42,398 bases of DNA from Rikenellaceae bacterium (GTDB lineage: Bacteria > Bacteroidota > Bacteroidia > Bacteroidales > Rikenellaceae): assembly GCA_015059785.1 (NCBI GenBank), contig SUZS01000020.1:1-42398 (forward strand), written 5' to 3'. Shown here one piece after another: positions 42,280 to 42,398 of this stretch. Each line of letters opens with the position of its first letter. Position 1 is the stretch's first letter. The translations under genes and the position numbers were made by a program. Below the pieces are notes generated by a model, which saw only the letters and a program-made list of their open reading frames with translations, was not told where the DNA came from and searched no databases.

Positions 42280-42398
42280 TGACCCCAAAAGTTTGGACAA
42301 AAAACTTTTGGGGTTTCTTTATGCGCAAAAAACACGATTACGGAGCATTGCTCAAATATATGAGGATGCTCGAAGAAGGTTATTCTGTTCGTTACATT
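42280..42398 (+). mobile_element. IS3-family element, left end, cut by window
   Basis: The end TGACCCCAAAAGTTTGGACA (42280-42299) looks like the terminal inverted repeat of IS3-group elements. CCCCAAAAGTTT (42283-42294) can also pair with AAACTTTTGGGG (42302-42313), which could shield the transposase from outside transcription. A transposase frame follows at once. The right end lies outside the window. Confidence 0.75.
42321..42398 (+). CDS. IS3-like transposase OrfA, N-terminal fragment
   Basis: The 26 visible codons start MRKKHDYGALLKYMRMLEEG and run off the window end. A short basic start followed by a helix with the spacing of a helix-turn-helix (LKYMRMLEEGYSVRYI) fits the first open frame of IS3-family transposases. 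It starts 41 bp inside the terminal repeat, as expected. The fragment is too short to place in a subgroup. Confidence 0.7.
   Translation, partial: MRKKHDYGALLKYMRMLEEGYSVRYI

Overview
The window looks like chromosomal DNA of a gut Bacteroidales bacterium, with Alistipes or another Rikenellaceae genus as my best guess. The reasons are a SusC/SusD pair, many SusD- and surface-type lipoproteins, an NADP-type glutamate dehydrogenase, RNase Y next to ZapA, and a dozen -7 boxes of the Bacteroidetes type (TAnnTTTG), several with a TTTG box about 19-20 bp upstream. The genus is an inference; no rRNA or other taxonomic marker lies in the window.

Layout. 1-400 holds hairpins and a small MITE-like element. 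400-3800 carries a small membrane protein, rny, a repeat array, a candidate 6S RNA, zapA and a coiled-coil partner gene, all leftward. 3924-6909 holds gdhA (leftward) and a divergent three-gene operon starting with a flavin reductase-like protein. 7339-11379 is the anaerobic glycerol-3-phosphate dehydrogenase operon glpABC (leftward). 11894-15496 holds a YqaA-type membrane protein, a 108-109 bp tandem repeat array, and a small phage-like module: S24/LexA-like repressor, a 97-aa protein and an orphan terminase large subunit, divided by a palindromic face-to-face promoter.

15891-27626 is a surface nutrient-uptake locus: a large fibronectin-III lipoprotein (leftward), a tyrosine recombinase, a 167-bp segment bounded by perfect 17-bp inverted repeats that contains the susC promoter, then susC, susD and a calcineurin-like phosphoesterase lipoprotein. 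The arrangement reads as a self-contained phase-variation switch for the SusCD system. 27739-28774 has a GNAT acetyltransferase and a membrane protein. 28915-34436 is a rightward operon for sulfate import and activation to PAPS (SLC13 permease, cysC, cysD, cysN) ending in a PAPS-dependent sulfotransferase. 34433-35047 is an outer-membrane protein. 35402-42240 holds two tandem paralogous beta-helix lipoproteins; the first has a nine-G tract in its leader. An IS3-like element begins at 42280 and runs off the end.

The most unusual material is non-coding. Two families of covarying DNA palindromes occupy the gaps. One is a long imperfect palindrome with a shared loop motif (GTACTATCC) and very different arms, found as two 126-bp singles and two arrays; in three places it ends 0-1 nt from the stop codon of a leftward gene. 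The other is a multi-hairpin element (10-bp closing stem, three internal hairpins with exchanged stems) at 6920-7105 and 15506-15696, with a partial copy after 27626. In two places the two families sit side by side as a roughly 400-bp composite between convergent genes.
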